Assembly: GCA_004799435.1 (NCBI GenBank)
Contig: SSMV01000036.1
Span: forward strand, 1 to 46,073
DNA from: Bradyrhizobium sp.
GTDB lineage: Bacteria > Pseudomonadota > Alphaproteobacteria > Rhizobiales > Beijerinckiaceae
Direction of reading: 5' to 3'
Length of the DNA: 46,073 nucleotides
This document shows positions 18,616 to 28,349 of this stretch, one piece after another; the stretch's first letter is position 1, and the number at the start of each line of letters is the position of its first letter. The translations under genes and the position numbers were made by a program. Under the pieces are notes generated by a model. The model was not told the origin of the DNA. It searched no databases and worked only from the letters and a program-made list of their open reading frames with translations.

Positions 18616-18630
18616 GCAAGGGCCGTGCCA
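18616..18630 (-). promoter_or_regulatory. Sigma54 (-24/-12) promoter of urtABCDE
   Basis: On the minus strand TGGCAC, five bases, then TTGC: a full match to the sigma54 consensus TGGCAC-N5-TTGC. Transcription would start about 12 nt further, near 18604, and leave a leader of about 65 nt to the urtA ATG. Sigma54 control by NtrC is the known logic for urea uptake in this group; an NtrC site was not identified with confidence. Confidence 0.8.
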
Positions 18631-18759
18631 AGCTGAGGGGGAGCTATTTTGTATGCACGAGGGCGTCAGGGCGCCGAAAAACGCGTCACTACGCGCATTT
18701 GTTGATCGCGGCGCCCGATCCCGCATCGGCGCCAAGGGCTTGCATCCCAGTGGGCGGAC

Positions 18760-19311
18760 CTACTGGATTTTCTCGTTGGGATAGACGCCCCACAGATCGA
18801 CCTGCTGGATATAGCCCTTATATCCATCGCCATCGATCAGGCACCAGGCGCCGTCGCAGCCGCGCACATTGGCGATGACGCCCGACTGCAGCGTGGCGGC
18901 GACGGCGCTCCCCGTGCGCGGCTCGCCATAGATATTATAGACCACGCCCTTCTTGCCGACGCCGACCAGTCCGGTCCGCCGGCCCGACAGCAGCGAATGC
19001 AGCACCCAGCCTTCGATGCCTTCCGAGTCGCGCACCTTTCGCCAGATGTCGAATTCGGCGGTGATCTCCACCGGCAGTCCGGCGCGCTGATAGACCCATT
19101 TCGTCGCGTGGTCGCGCGACGGACCCTCGCGCAGATTGACCTGATTGGTTTTCAGACTTGCGTAGCGCGGCAATGGCAGGCCAGTGACGGACCCGACAGG
19201 ATCGGCGAACGACAATCCGCTCCATAGCGCCAGCGCCGCCATAGCAAGAGAAAGCCTGCGCCCGCCCGCGCGCGCCAAACGCAAAGCGAATGACAATGCC
19301 GTCATCTCCAC
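18760..19311 (-). CDS. SH3 domain-containing secreted protein
   Basis: A 183-residue protein with a signal peptide ending near residue 36 (LALWSGLSFADP). Two bacterial SH3-like repeats follow: about residues 52-105 (NLREGPSRDHATKWVYQ...GWVLHSLLSGRR) and 115-175 (VVYNIYGEPRTGSAVAATLQSGVIANVRGC...GYIQQVDLWGVYP). This is the SH3_4 family of alphaproteobacteria, likely periplasmic and peptidoglycan- or protein-binding. It is upstream of urtA on the same strand but 220 bp away with the sigma54 promoter between, so it is probably transcribed separately. Confidence 0.85.
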   Translation of the reverse strand: MEMTALSFALRLARAGGRRLSLAMAALALWSGLSFADPVGSVTGLPLPRYASLKTNQVNLREGPSRDHATKWVYQRAGLPVEITAEFDIWRKVRDSEGIEGWVLHSLLSGRRTGLVGVGKKGVVYNIYGEPRTGSAVAATLQSGVIANVRGCDGAWCLIDGDGYKGYIQQVDLWGVYPNEKIQ

Positions 19312-19526
19312 ATCACGGGTCCGAAGCCCCTGTTCGACCGGTCTCGCCAGCGCAATTTCCGCGTTCTTGTCTTTGCCTCGTCATCTGGTAGAGAACGCGC
19401 GACAGCAGGCCGAATAAGCCGCTTTCTTGCGCGCCGCAGCGTAAACGACGCGTTAAGGCGCGAAATATTGCGCGCCAACATGTTTGAAATCAGGCGCTCC
19501 TTCGGACGCCGGGGAGGAGAGGTCTC

Positions 19527-20522
19527 ATGGCGGCGAAGAAGCCCCTTGTCGTCGTCACCCGCAAGCTCCCTGACGCCATCGAAGCGCGCATGCGCGAATT
19601 GTTCGACGCGCGGCTCAGTCGCGACGACAAGCCGATGTCGCAAAGCGCGCTCGTCGAGGCGTTGCGCGAGGCCGATGCGCTGGTTCCCACCATCACGGAT
19701 GCGATCAACGCCGAGATGATCGACCAGGCCGGCGAGCAGATGCGGCTGATCGCCAATTTCGGCAATGGCGTCGATCATATCGACGTGACCTCGGCGCTGC
19801 GGCGCGGCATCACCGTCACCAATACGCCCGGCGTGATGACCGAGGACACCGCCGACATGACGATGGCGCTGATTCTGGCGACCGCGCGGCGGATCGCCGA
19901 GGGCGCGCGCGTCATTCCTGAGGGTCATTGGGCGGGCTGGTCGCCGACCTGGATGCTGGGGCGGCGCATCACCGGCAAGCGGCTTGGCATTATCGGCATG
20001 GGCAGGATCGGCCAGGCGCTGGCGCTGCGAGCGCGCGCCTTCGGCATGTCGATCCATTATCACAATCGCCGTCGGGCGGCGGCGCCCGTCGAGGCGGCGC
20101 TGGAGGCGACCTATTGGGACTCGCTTGACCAGATGCTGGCGCGGATGGATTTCGTCTCGATCAACTGTCCGCACACGCCAGCAACCTATCATCTGCTGTC
20201 GGCGCGACGTCTCAAGCATCTGCGCCCCGAGGCGATCGTCATCAACACCGCGCGCGGCGAGGTGATCGACGAGGCCGCGCTGACGCGCATGCTCGAAGCG
20301 GGCGAGATCGCCGGCGCCGGCCTCGACGTCTATGAACATGCGCCCGCCATGTCGCCGCAACTGATCGCGCTCGCCAGAGCCGGCAAAGTCACGCTGCTGC
20401 CGCATATGGGCTCGTCCACGCATGAAGGTCGCGCCGACATGGGCGAGAAGGTCATCCTCAACATCAAGACCCTCATGGACGGCCATCGCCCGCCCGACCG
20501 CGTGCTGCCGAATATGCTATAG
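19527..20522 (+). CDS. D-2-hydroxyacid dehydrogenase (glyoxylate/hydroxypyruvate reductase-like)
   Basis: A 331-residue NAD(P)H-dependent oxidoreductase. Rossmann motif GMGRIGQA is near residue 158. The catalytic Arg is in INTARGEVID, with the Glu shortly after, and the active-site His is in LLPHMGSST. Substrate-binding NFGNGVDHID is present. The pattern matches D-glycerate dehydrogenases; such an enzyme could serve the serine cycle or photorespiratory-type glyoxylate salvage. The exact substrate cannot be read from sequence. Confidence 0.88.
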   Translation: MAAKKPLVVVTRKLPDAIEARMRELFDARLSRDDKPMSQSALVEALREADALVPTITDAINAEMIDQAGEQMRLIANFGNGVDHIDVTSALRRGITVTNTPGVMTEDTADMTMALILATARRIAEGARVIPEGHWAGWSPTWMLGRRITGKRLGIIGMGRIGQALALRARAFGMSIHYHNRRRAAAPVEAALEATYWDSLDQMLARMDFVSINCPHTPATYHLLSARRLKHLRPEAIVINTARGEVIDEAALTRMLEAGEIAGAGLDVYEHAPAMSPQLIALARAGKVTLLPHMGSSTHEGRADMGEKVILNIKTLMDGHRPPDRVLPNML

Positions 20523-20535
20523 GCGACAGGCCCCC

Positions 20536-21147
20536 TCACCGCTCCGCGAAGGCCAGCCGCACCGCCAGCGCGCCGAAGGCGGCGGCGAAGCTGCGCCGCA
20601 GCCAGTTGAGAACGCGTGGTCGCGCCAGCACATGATCGCGCGCGGCGGCGGCGAATAGCCCGTAGAGCGCGAAGACAACGAAGGTCGCCGCCATGAACGC
20701 GGCCGACAGTTCCCCCATCTGCGCAAGCGGATGCGCGTCGCCGGCGCTGACGAACTGCGGCAGGAAGGCGACGAAGAAGATCGACAGTTTGGGATTGAGC
20801 AGATTGACCAGGATCGCGTCGGCGATGACCCGCAAATCGGTTCGCCCGTCGCTCGTCTGGTCGATGCTGAGAGCGCCATCTTCGCGCAGCGCGCTCCAGG
20901 CCATGAAGAGGAGATAGGCGACGCCGGCGTATTTGACGGCGGCGAAGGCGAGCGCGCTGGCGTGCAACACCGCCGCCAGCCCCAGCATCGCCGCGGCGAC
21001 ATGGGGCAGAATGCCGAGCGTGCAACCGAAGGCGGCGACCAGGCTTGCCCGTCGCCCGCGCGACAGGCCGGCGGCCAGCGTGAAGACAACCCCGGTTCCC
21101 GGAGACGCCACGATGAGCAGCGTTGTCAGCCAGAAAGCAAGCGACAT
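20536..21147 (-). CDS. LysE family translocator
   Basis: A 203-residue inner-membrane exporter of the LysE/RhtB family with about six hydrophobic segments. Its N-terminal part reads ASPGTGVVFTLAAGLSRGRRAS, matching the LysE signature region, and NLLNPKLSIFFVAFLPQFV in the middle is characteristic. It is convergent with the dehydrogenase gene, 13 bp apart. It probably exports an amino acid or a related compound. Confidence 0.88.
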   Translation of the reverse strand: MSLAFWLTTLLIVASPGTGVVFTLAAGLSRGRRASLVAAFGCTLGILPHVAAAMLGLAAVLHASALAFAAVKYAGVAYLLFMAWSALREDGALSIDQTSDGRTDLRVIADAILVNLLNPKLSIFFVAFLPQFVSAGDAHPLAQMGELSAAFMAATFVVFALYGLFAAAARDHVLARPRVLNWLRRSFAAAFGALAVRLAFAER

Positions 21148-21172
21148 CGCGACTCTCTTTTAGAACGCTCGC

Positions 21173-22399
21173 TCAGGAGCCGGGAAAGCGCGGCGGCGCC
21201 GGGGCGATGGTCGAGGCGGTTCCGGCGCTGATCTGCTTGACCGCCAGGCCGCGCTCATTGGGCCCGTCGGGCGTGAAGCGGAAGACGCCGTCAATGCCAT
21301 TGAAGCCCGACGGGTTGGTGAGCGTGGCGGTCGAGAAGCGCTGCGCGCCCTGCGTTCGCGCCAGCGCGGCGGTCAGCGAGGCGGCGTCATAGGCGAGCGT
21401 GGCAAGGCGCAGCGGATCGCCGTTGAAGCGGGTCTTGTAGCGCTGGGCGAAGGCGGTGTAGCCGGCGTCGTCGGGAGCGGCGAACCAGGCGCCCTGCAGC
21501 GCCGGCAGGCGCAGCACGCGCGGATCGTTCCAGACGCCGGTGCCGAGAATCTGCGCTTTCAGGCCGCTGCCGGCGAGCGCCTGAGCCAGCGCCGGCATGC
21601 CGTCGGCCTGTTCGGCGACGAAGACGGCGTCGAAACCGCCCGGCGCGCTAGCAAGCTCCTGCACGCCGGTCTGCGGCTGGCCGGCGGTGTAGCGCGCAAC
21701 CGTCACGACGCGTGCGCCGAGTTTCGTCGCCGCCTGCTGGAACTCGCCGACCGCGATATTGCCGTAGTCGCTCTGCGGCGCGAGGACCGCGAAAGTCTTC
21801 TTGCCCTTGGAGAAGGCAAATTCGGCGATCCGGTCGGCGTAGGATTCGATCAGGAACGACAGAAGATAGACGCCCGGCTGGGCGACGCCCTCATCGGTCG
21901 AGAAAGCGATGACCGGCCGCCCCGCCGGCTTGGCGATCCGCCCCACTTCGCGCACGTCGGCGGCGAGCAGCGGACCGAGGATAATCTCCGCGCCGGCGCC
22001 GACGACGGCCTGGGCCGCCTGCGCCGCGCCGTCGGGCGTGCCGTGATCGTCGACGATCATCAACGTCACGTCATTCATGCCGGATTCTTCGATGGCGAGC
22101 TGAGCGCCATTGTGCATCGAGACGCCGATCGGGCTTGGCGCATTGTTCTGAGTGAGCGGAAGGATCAACGCGACCCTGACCGGGCCTGTGCCGAATGTCT
22201 CGCCGACGGTCGGGCCGGCCGGCGGCCCATTGAGGGGTTGCGACTGAACCTGCGGCACCGGAGCGGCGCCGACGTCCGGCGCCGATAAAAACCCCAGGCC
22301 GCTCGACGTGCAGCCGGCCAGCGCCATCAGGCCCGTTGCAGCGAGCGCGAACCATAGGGCGACCCCGCGCTTGGGCGTCGTCGGCGCGCTTGTCGGCAT
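21173..22399 (-). CDS. Penicillin-binding protein activator / LpoA-like lipoprotein
   Basis: A 408-residue lipoprotein with lipobox LAGC, cysteine at residue 30. The mature part is a Peripla_BP_6-type two-lobed domain: VRVALILPLTQNNAPSPIGVSMHNGAQLAIEE starts it and AEIILGPLLAADVREV follows. In alphaproteobacteria this protein is found divergent from rsmI-yraN-gshB, as here, and is annotated as a PBP activator of the LpoA/LppC type. It could stimulate peptidoglycan synthesis at the outer membrane; an amino-acid-binding role is the alternative. Confidence 0.82.
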   Translation of the reverse strand: MPTSAPTTPKRGVALWFALAATGLMALAGCTSSGLGFLSAPDVGAAPVPQVQSQPLNGPPAGPTVGETFGTGPVRVALILPLTQNNAPSPIGVSMHNGAQLAIEESGMNDVTLMIVDDHGTPDGAAQAAQAVVGAGAEIILGPLLAADVREVGRIAKPAGRPVIAFSTDEGVAQPGVYLLSFLIESYADRIAEFAFSKGKKTFAVLAPQSDYGNIAVGEFQQAATKLGARVVTVARYTAGQPQTGVQELASAPGGFDAVFVAEQADGMPALAQALAGSGLKAQILGTGVWNDPRVLRLPALQGAWFAAPDDAGYTAFAQRYKTRFNGDPLRLATLAYDAASLTAALARTQGAQRFSTATLTNPSGFNGIDGVFRFTPDGPNERGLAVKQISAGTASTIAPAPPRFPGS

Positions 22400-22582
22400 G
22401 GATAACCTCCCCCGGCCCCCTCCGAGCGATACCGCGAATCGCTCGAACCCCTTGCTAGACTACGCCAATTTCCCCTCTTGCGCGCGGTCTTAGCGGCGAA
22501 GCCTCAGATTTTGCGCCGATTGTGGCTTTTCAGCGCCGGATGCTAAGGGATTCGCGCCAGCGACGCGAGGCTAGAGACGAAT

Positions 22583-23503
22583 ATGGCGACCCGCCCCCGA
22601 GCGGCGATCTCGACGCCGAGGCCGCGCAATTTCGCCGCGCTCGGCGCGCAGGTCGAGGCCGCGCCGCTCGCGCCCGGCCTCTATGTCGTGGCGACGCCGA
22701 TCGGCAATCTCGGCGACGTGACGTTACGGGCGCTGACGACGCTCGCCGCCGCCGAAGCGATCCTCGCCGAGGACACCCGCATCACCCGCCGGCTCATCGA
22801 CCGCTACGCCATCGCAACGCCGCTTGTCGCCTATCATGAACACAACGCGGCCGAGGTTCGTCCCCGCGTGCTGGCGCGGCTTGCGGCGGGCGAAGCGCTG
22901 GCTTTGGTGTCCGACGCCGGCACGCCGCTGATTTCCGATCCCGGCTACAAGCTGGTCGTCGAAGCCGCGGCGGCCGGCGCGACGATCTTCGGCCTGCCCG
23001 GCCCCTGCGCGGCGATCGCCGCGCTGACAACGGCCGCGCTGCCGACCGATCGCTTTTTCTTCGAGGGTTTCCTGCCGCCCAAGAGCGTGGCCCGGCGCGA
23101 AAGGCTCGCCGCGCTCGCCGCCATCCCGGCGACGCTGGTCTTCTATGAGGCGCCGGGGCGGCTCGCCGAAGCGCTCGCCGATCTTGCCGCGACGCTCGGC
23201 CCAAGGCCGGCGGCGGTCGCGCGCGAACTGACCAAGCTGCATGAAGAGACGCGGCGCGGCTCGCTCGACGCGCTTGCCGCGCATTACGCCGCGGCCGGCG
23301 CGCCCAAGGGCGAGATCGTTCTGGTGGTCGGGCCGCCACTCGCCGAACGGCGGCTCGAAGGCGAAGCGCTCGATGCGCGGATCGCGGCGGCGCTCGCGAG
23401 CTTCTCGGTCAAGGACGCGGCGGCGACGGTGGCGGCGGAGGCCGGCTTGCCGCGCCGCGAAGTCTATGCGCGCGCCTTGCGGCTCGCGGCGGCGCGACGT
23501 TGA
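22583..23503 (+). CDS. rsmI: 16S rRNA (cytidine1402-2'-O)-methyltransferase
   Basis: A 306-residue SAM-dependent enzyme that methylates the ribose of C1402 in the 16S decoding centre. It has the tetrapyrrole-methylase-fold start [47 protein letters not shown] and EGFLPPKS. The C-terminal domain is intact. Its stop overlaps the region just before yraN. Confidence 0.94.
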   Translation: MATRPRAAISTPRPRNFAALGAQVEAAPLAPGLYVVATPIGNLGDVTLRALTTLAAAEAILAEDTRITRRLIDRYAIATPLVAYHEHNAAEVRPRVLARLAAGEALALVSDAGTPLISDPGYKLVVEAAAAGATIFGLPGPCAAIAALTTAALPTDRFFFEGFLPPKSVARRERLAALAAIPATLVFYEAPGRLAEALADLAATLGPRPAAVARELTKLHEETRRGSLDALAAHYAAAGAPKGEIVLVVGPPLAERRLEGEALDARIAAALASFSVKDAAATVAAEAGLPRREVYARALRLAAARR

Positions 23504-23511
23504 GGGGCGCG

Positions 23512-23895
23512 ATGAAAACTCGACCGCCGAGCGCGGCGCGACGGCAGGCCCATCTCTTCGGCCTGCGAGCCGAAGCGCTCGCCGCGCTGCTGCTGCGGGT
23601 CAAGGGCTACCGCGTGCTGTCGCGCCGCTTCTCCGCCGCCGGCGGCGAGATCGATCTCGTCGTTCGCCGCGGCGCCACCGTCGCCTTTGTCGAGGTCAAG
23701 GCGCGCGACGATCTCGATGCCGCGGCGAGCGCGATCCTCGCGATCAAGCGGCGACGCATCTCACGCGCCGCGCGCGTCTGGCTGGCGCGCAACCCCTGGG
23801 CGGCGCAGGCGACGCTGCGCGGCGACGCCGTCTTCATCGCGCCCGGCCGCCTTCCCCGCCACCTCGCCGCGGCGTATAGCCTCGACCTCGACTGA
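23512..23895 (+). CDS. YraN family protein (UPF0102)
   Basis: A 127-residue protein of the predicted restriction-endonuclease-like fold. The core [22 protein letters not shown] contains the D-(x)n-E-V-K nuclease pattern. The N-terminal [24 protein letters not shown] is typical. ATG 23512 is used instead of the TTG at 23500, which overlaps the rsmI stop. It sits between rsmI and gshB, the conserved order. Cellular role unknown; links to DNA processing have been proposed. Confidence 0.9.
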   Translation: MKTRPPSAARRQAHLFGLRAEALAALLLRVKGYRVLSRRFSAAGGEIDLVVRRGATVAFVEVKARDDLDAAASAILAIKRRRISRAARVWLARNPWAAQATLRGDAVFIAPGRLPRHLAAAYSLDLD

Positions 23896-23912
23896 CAAGG
23901 ATTGACGCCTCC

Positions 23913-24875
23913 ATGCCGCTCAAAGTCGCCGTGCAGATGGACCCGATCGAGAAAATTCGGATCGCCGGCGATTCGACCTTCGCTCTGTTGCTCGAGGCGC
24001 AGTCGCGCGGCCACTCCCTGCTCTATTACACGCCCGACCGGCTCAACCTTCGCGGCGCGCGCGTCTTCGCCCAAGCCCAGCCGCTTGAGGTGCGCGACGA
24101 ACAGGGCCGCCACGCGACTCTGGGTGAAGCGCAGACGGTGGAGCTTAACGAGCTCGACGTCGTATTACTGCGCCAAGATCCGCCCTTCGATCTCGCCTAT
24201 ATCGCGACCACGCATTTGCTGGAGCGCATCCACCCGCGCACGCTGGTGGTGAACGATCCGCGTGCGGTGCGCGACGCGCCGGAAAAACTATTCGTGATGG
24301 ATTTTCCCGAGCTGATGCCGCCGACGCTGGTCTCGCGCGAACGAGCGGCGATCGAAGCCTTTCGCGCCGAGCATGGCGAAGTGGTGATGAAGCCGCTCTA
24401 TGGCTTCGGCGGCGGATCGGTGTTCAAGCTCTCGGTGCGCGACCCGAATTTCGGCTCGCTCTTCGATCTCTTCTCGACGAGCTTTCGCGAACCCTGGGTG
24501 ATCCAGAAGTTTCTTCCCGCCGTCGCGAAAGGCGACAAGCGCATCATTCTGGTCGATGGCGAAGCGCTCGGCGCCGTCAATCGCGTGCCGGCCGAAGACG
24601 ACATCCGCTCCAACATGGTGCGGGGCGGCGCCGCCAAGGAGACCGAACTGACCAAGCGCGAACGCGAGATCTGCGCGCGCATCGGACCGGAATTGAAAAA
24701 GCGCGGGTTGGTCTTCGCCGGCATCGACGTGATCGACGGCTTCCTCACCGAAATCAACGTCACCTCGCCAACGGGCCTGCGCGCGATCAGCCGGCTCGGC
24801 GGTCCCAATCTCGCGGCGGCGATCTGGGACGCCATCGAATCGAAGCGGCGGGCCTATACCGCGACGGCGCGTTGA
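23913..24875 (+). CDS. gshB: Glutathione synthetase
   Basis: A 320-residue ATP-grasp enzyme joining gamma-glutamylcysteine and glycine. N-terminal [27 protein letters not shown] and [16 protein letters not shown], and C-terminal [12 protein letters not shown] are GshB signatures; the glycine-rich loop is YGFGGGSVF. It begins 17 bp after yraN. It overlaps the open frame of glnD by 4 bp, but glnD probably starts later. Confidence 0.95.
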   Translation: MPLKVAVQMDPIEKIRIAGDSTFALLLEAQSRGHSLLYYTPDRLNLRGARVFAQAQPLEVRDEQGRHATLGEAQTVELNELDVVLLRQDPPFDLAYIATTHLLERIHPRTLVVNDPRAVRDAPEKLFVMDFPELMPPTLVSRERAAIEAFRAEHGEVVMKPLYGFGGGSVFKLSVRDPNFGSLFDLFSTSFREPWVIQKFLPAVAKGDKRIILVDGEALGAVNRVPAEDDIRSNMVRGGAAKETELTKREREICARIGPELKKRGLVFAGIDVIDGFLTEINVTSPTGLRAISRLGGPNLAAAIWDAIESKRRAYTATAR

Positions 24876-24883
24876 GGCCAGCG

Positions 24884-27658
24884 ATGCAAGACGCCCGCAT
24901 CTTTCGCCACGCCCGACGCGCGCGCGTGCGCGCCGCCCCGCCGCGCCTCTTCGACCGCGCGCGCATCGAGACCCGCATCGCCAAGCTGCGCAAGGAGACG
25001 GCTGGCGACGACGCGGGGTTTCGACGAGGCGCGATGGAGATTTTCCGTGACGCGCTGGATGCCGGCCGGCGCGAGGCGCAGCGCGCGCTCGAGGACGGCG
25101 GCAGCGGCAGCGCCTGCGCCCGCGCGCTCAGCGAGCTCGAGGACGAGCTCATCCGCGCCATTTACGATTTGATGGCGCTCGCCCTCTATCCGGGCGGGGC
25201 GAGGTCCGAGCGCATCACGATTCTGGCAGTCGGCGGCTATGGGCGCGGGATGCTGGCGCCGGGGTCCGACATCGACCTGCTGTTTCTGCTCGAGCCGGGC
25301 GCGCCGCCCGAAGACGTGAAGATCATCGAGGCGATCCTCTATGCGCTGTGGGATCTCAAGCAGAAGGTCGGCCACGCGACGCGCTCGATCGACGAATGCA
25401 TCAAACAGGCGCGCTCCGATCTGACGATCCGCACCGCCGTGCTCGAGGCGCGCCTGATCACCGGCGAAGAAAAGCGCTTCAACACGCTTCGCACGCGTTT
25501 CAACAAGGAGATCGTCGCCAAGACGGCGAGCGAATTCGTCACCGCCAAACTCGCCGAGCGCGACGAGCGTCTCGAGCGCGCCGGCGCCTCGCGCTATCTC
25601 GTCGAGCCCAATGTCAAGGAGGGCAAGGGCGGATTGCGCGACCTCAACACGCTGTTCTGGATCGCCAAATATGTTTATCGGGTCGACGATCCGAGCGAGT
25701 TGGTCGCCGCCGGCCTCTTCTCGCAGCGCGAATTCGCGCTGTTCTCGCGTTGCGAGGAATTCCTCTGGTCGGTGCGCTGCCATTTGCATTTCCTCACCGA
25801 CCGGGCCGAGGAGCGTCTGAGCTTCGACGTGCAGCGGCCGATCGCCGAACGGCTGGGCTACGCGAGACGCGCCGGACAGGAAGACGTCGAGCGCTTCATG
25901 AAGCACTATTTCCTGGTCGCCAAGAATGTCGGCGATCTGACGGCCATCGTCTGCGCAGCGCTGGAGGAGCGTCAGGCCAAGCCGCCCCAGGCGCTCGACC
26001 GTTTTCTTAGCCGCTTGCGCCGCCGGCCGCGCGCGCTCGCCGACGCTGTCGATTTCAAGATCGACCATGACCGCATCAATGTTATCGACGCCGAAGCCTT
26101 CGAGCGCGATCCGATCAACCTGATCCGGCTCTATTGGGCCGCCGACCGGTCGAGCCTCGACATTCACCCCGACGCGACGCGGCTGGTCACCCAGTCGCTC
26201 AAACGCATCGACGCGAGCTTGCGCGACGACGCGGAAGCCAACCGGCTGTTTCTCGAAATCCTCACCTCGCGCCGTTCGCCCGAGGCGGCCCTGCGGCGCA
26301 TGAACGAGTCCGGCGTGCTCGGTCGCTTCATCCCGGATTTCGGCCGTGTCGTCGGGCTGATGCAATTCTCGATGTATCACCACTATACGGTCGACGAACA
26401 TCTGCTGCGCACGGTCGGCGTGCTGAGCCAGATCGAGGCGGGAACGCTGGTCGAGGAGCATCCGCTCGTCAGCGAGATGCTGCCCAATATCGCCAACCGC
26501 ACGGCCCTCTATGTCGCGGCGTTCCTGCATGACATCGCCAAGGGCCGCCCCGAGGATCATTCGATCGCCGGCGCGGCGGTCGCCAGACGGCTCTGCCCGC
26601 GGCTTGGCCTGTCGCCGGCCGATTGCGACCGCGTCGCCTGGCTGATCGAACAGCATCTGACCATGTCCAACATGGCGCAGGGGCGCGACCTCGCCGACCC
26701 GCACACCGCCGAATCGCTCGCCGCAACGGTGCAGTCGCTCGACCGGCTGCGCATGCTGCTCGCGCTCACCGTCGCCGACATTCGCGCAGTCGGCCCCGGC
26801 GTCTGGAACGGCTGGAAAGGTCAGTTGCTGCGCAGCCTGTTCTGGGAGACCGAAGTCGTGCTCAGCGGCGGCCATTCGGCGGTCGATCGCAAATCGCGCG
26901 TCACGGCGGCGCAGGAGGCGTTGCGCAAATCGCTGGCAGGCTGGTCGGACCCCGATTTCGAAGCCTATGCGCAACGCCACTATCCGGCCTATTGGATCAA
27001 GGTCGACCTCCCTCACCAGATCGCCCACGCCAAGCTGCTCCACGCGATGGCCGCCGAGGTGAAGTCGCTGGCGACGGAGGTCGCGACCGACGCCTATCGC
27101 GGCATCACCGAGATCACCGTGGTCGCGCCCGACCATCCCCGCCTGCTGGCGGTCGTCGCGGGCGCCTGCGCCGGCGCGGGCGGCAATATTGTCGACGCGC
27201 AGATTTTCACCACCGCCGACGGCTTCGCCCTCGACACCATCTTCATCTCGCGCGCCTTCGAACTCGACGAGGACGAGTTGCGCCGGGCGGGGCGAATTGC
27301 GCGCGCCATCGAGCAGGCGTTGCGCGGCGAGATCCGGGTCGGCGATCTGGTCACCAAGGCGCATAGGGAGCGCGATGCGCGCACCCGCGCCTTCGTCATC
27401 CCGCCCGATGTGGCGGTCGACAATGCGATCTCGCGCCGCTACACGGTGCTTGAGGTTTCGGGCCTCGACCGGCCCGGCCTGCTCTATGAACTGACCAGCG
27501 CGCTTTCGAACCTCAATCTCAACATCGGCTCGGCCCATATCGTCACTTTCGGCGAAAAGGCGGTCGATTCCTTCTATGTGACCGACCTGACGGGCGCGAA
27601 GATCACCTCGGCCGCGCGGCAGGCGGCGATCAAACGCCAGTTGCTGGAGATTTTCTAA
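24884..27658 (+). CDS. glnD: [Protein-PII] uridylyltransferase/uridylyl-removing enzyme
   Basis: A 924-residue bifunctional nitrogen sensor. It uridylylates PII at low glutamine and deuridylylates it at high glutamine. Domains in order: nucleotidyltransferase with GGYGRGMLAPGSDIDLLF (about residues 110-130), a PII-UTase linker, an HD domain with AAFLHDIAKG (about 545), and two ACT domains near the C-terminus (VVAPDHPRLLAVVAG and VSGLDRPGLLYELTS). All are intact. ATG 24884 is chosen over the TTG at 24872 that overlaps gshB. In the same window as a sigma54-controlled urea transporter, it belongs to the same nitrogen circuit. Confidence 0.96.
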   Translation: MQDARIFRHARRARVRAAPPRLFDRARIETRIAKLRKETAGDDAGFRRGAMEIFRDALDAGRREAQRALEDGGSGSACARALSELEDELIRAIYDLMALALYPGGARSERITILAVGGYGRGMLAPGSDIDLLFLLEPGAPPEDVKIIEAILYALWDLKQKVGHATRSIDECIKQARSDLTIRTAVLEARLITGEEKRFNTLRTRFNKEIVAKTASEFVTAKLAERDERLERAGASRYLVEPNVKEGKGGLRDLNTLFWIAKYVYRVDDPSELVAAGLFSQREFALFSRCEEFLWSVRCHLHFLTDRAEERLSFDVQRPIAERLGYARRAGQEDVERFMKHYFLVAKNVGDLTAIVCAALEERQAKPPQALDRFLSRLRRRPRALADAVDFKIDHDRINVIDAEAFERDPINLIRLYWAADRSSLDIHPDATRLVTQSLKRIDASLRDDAEANRLFLEILTSRRSPEAALRRMNESGVLGRFIPDFGRVVGLMQFSMYHHYTVDEHLLRTVGVLSQIEAGTLVEEHPLVSEMLPNIANRTALYVAAFLHDIAKGRPEDHSIAGAAVARRLCPRLGLSPADCDRVAWLIEQHLTMSNMAQGRDLADPHTAESLAATVQSLDRLRMLLALTVADIRAVGPGVWNGWKGQLLRSLFWETEVVLSGGHSAVDRKSRVTAAQEALRKSLAGWSDPDFEAYAQRHYPAYWIKVDLPHQIAHAKLLHAMAAEVKSLATEVATDAYRGITEITVVAPDHPRLLAVVAGACAGAGGNIVDAQIFTTADGFALDTIFISRAFELDEDELRRAGRIARAIEQALRGEIRVGDLVTKAHRERDARTRAFVIPPDVAVDNAISRRYTVLEVSGLDRPGLLYELTSALSNLNLNIGSAHIVTFGEKAVDSFYVTDLTGAKITSAARQAAIKRQLLEIF

Positions 27659-27702
27659 AAATCGCGACGAGCCCATGCCGATCCGCCCCTACTGCGGTCT
27701 GG

Positions 27703-27731
27703 CTTGATTTTTCGCTCCCGCACCCTGATAT
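27703..27731 (+). promoter_or_regulatory. Candidate heat-shock (sigma32/RpoH) promoter of grpE
   Basis: CTTGATT, 14 bases, then CCTGATAT resembles the sigma32 consensus CTTGAAA-N11-16-CCCCATNT. The predicted start falls near 27738, leaving a leader of about 25 nt to the grpE ATG. This is pattern matching only. Confidence 0.5.
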
Positions 27732-27761
27732 CGGGCACGCAAAAGCTTGGGATCTTTAAGA

Positions 27762-28346
27762 ATGACCGATACGACGGACATGCAGACGCCGGAGCCCGAT
27801 GCGCCCTCGCAAGGCGGCGAAGCGGACGGCTTTGCCGTGCTCCAGAAGCTGACCGCCGAGAACGCCGAGCTGAAGGACCGCCATTTGCGTGTCCTCGCCG
27901 AGATGGAGAATATGCGCCGCCGCACCGAGCGCGAGGTGGCCGACGCGCGCACCTATGGCGTGACCAATCTCGCCCGCGACGTGCTCACGGTCGCCGACAA
28001 TCTCGCCCGCGCGCTGGACAGCGTGCCGGCGGAAGCGCGGGCGTTGGCCGACGCCACGCTGAAGGCGCTCGCCGAGGGCGTCGAGTTGACCGAGCGCGAG
28101 CTCCATGCGGCGCTCGGGCGCCATGGCGTCACCAAAGTCGCGCCGAAGGGTGAGAAATTCGACCCTAATTTCCATCAGGCGATGTTTGAGGTTCCCGACC
28201 CCGCGCTGCCGGCCGGCACGGTCACCGAAGTGGTGCAGGACGGCTGGAAGATCGGCGAGCGGGTGTTGCGCCCGGCGCTGGTCGGCGTTTCCAAGGGCGG
28301 CCCCAAGGTCGCGCCGGCGTCGAAGAGCGACGCTAAAACCCCCTGA
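27762..28346 (+). CDS. grpE: Nucleotide exchange factor GrpE
   Basis: A 194-residue co-chaperone that exchanges ADP on DnaK. The acidic N-terminus and coiled coil ([30 protein letters not shown] split over about residues 28-58) lead into the beta domain with [15 protein letters not shown] and [24 protein letters not shown] 27762 is preferred to an in-frame start at 27747. hrcA is not next to it and no CIRCE element was seen, so regulation is likely through RpoH. Confidence 0.94.
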   Translation: MTDTTDMQTPEPDAPSQGGEADGFAVLQKLTAENAELKDRHLRVLAEMENMRRRTEREVADARTYGVTNLARDVLTVADNLARALDSVPAEARALADATLKALAEGVELTERELHAALGRHGVTKVAPKGEKFDPNFHQAMFEVPDPALPAGTVTEVVQDGWKIGERVLRPALVGVSKGGPKVAPASKSDAKTP

Positions 28347-28349
28347 CGT

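Noticed and set aside
24854-27676. 940-codon open frame on the minus strand
   Set aside because: It mirrors glnD, whose domains are all intact; long antisense frames are common at this GC content.
27659-27761. CIRCE element before grpE
   Set aside because: No TTAGCACTC-N9-GAGTGCTAA-like repeat is present.
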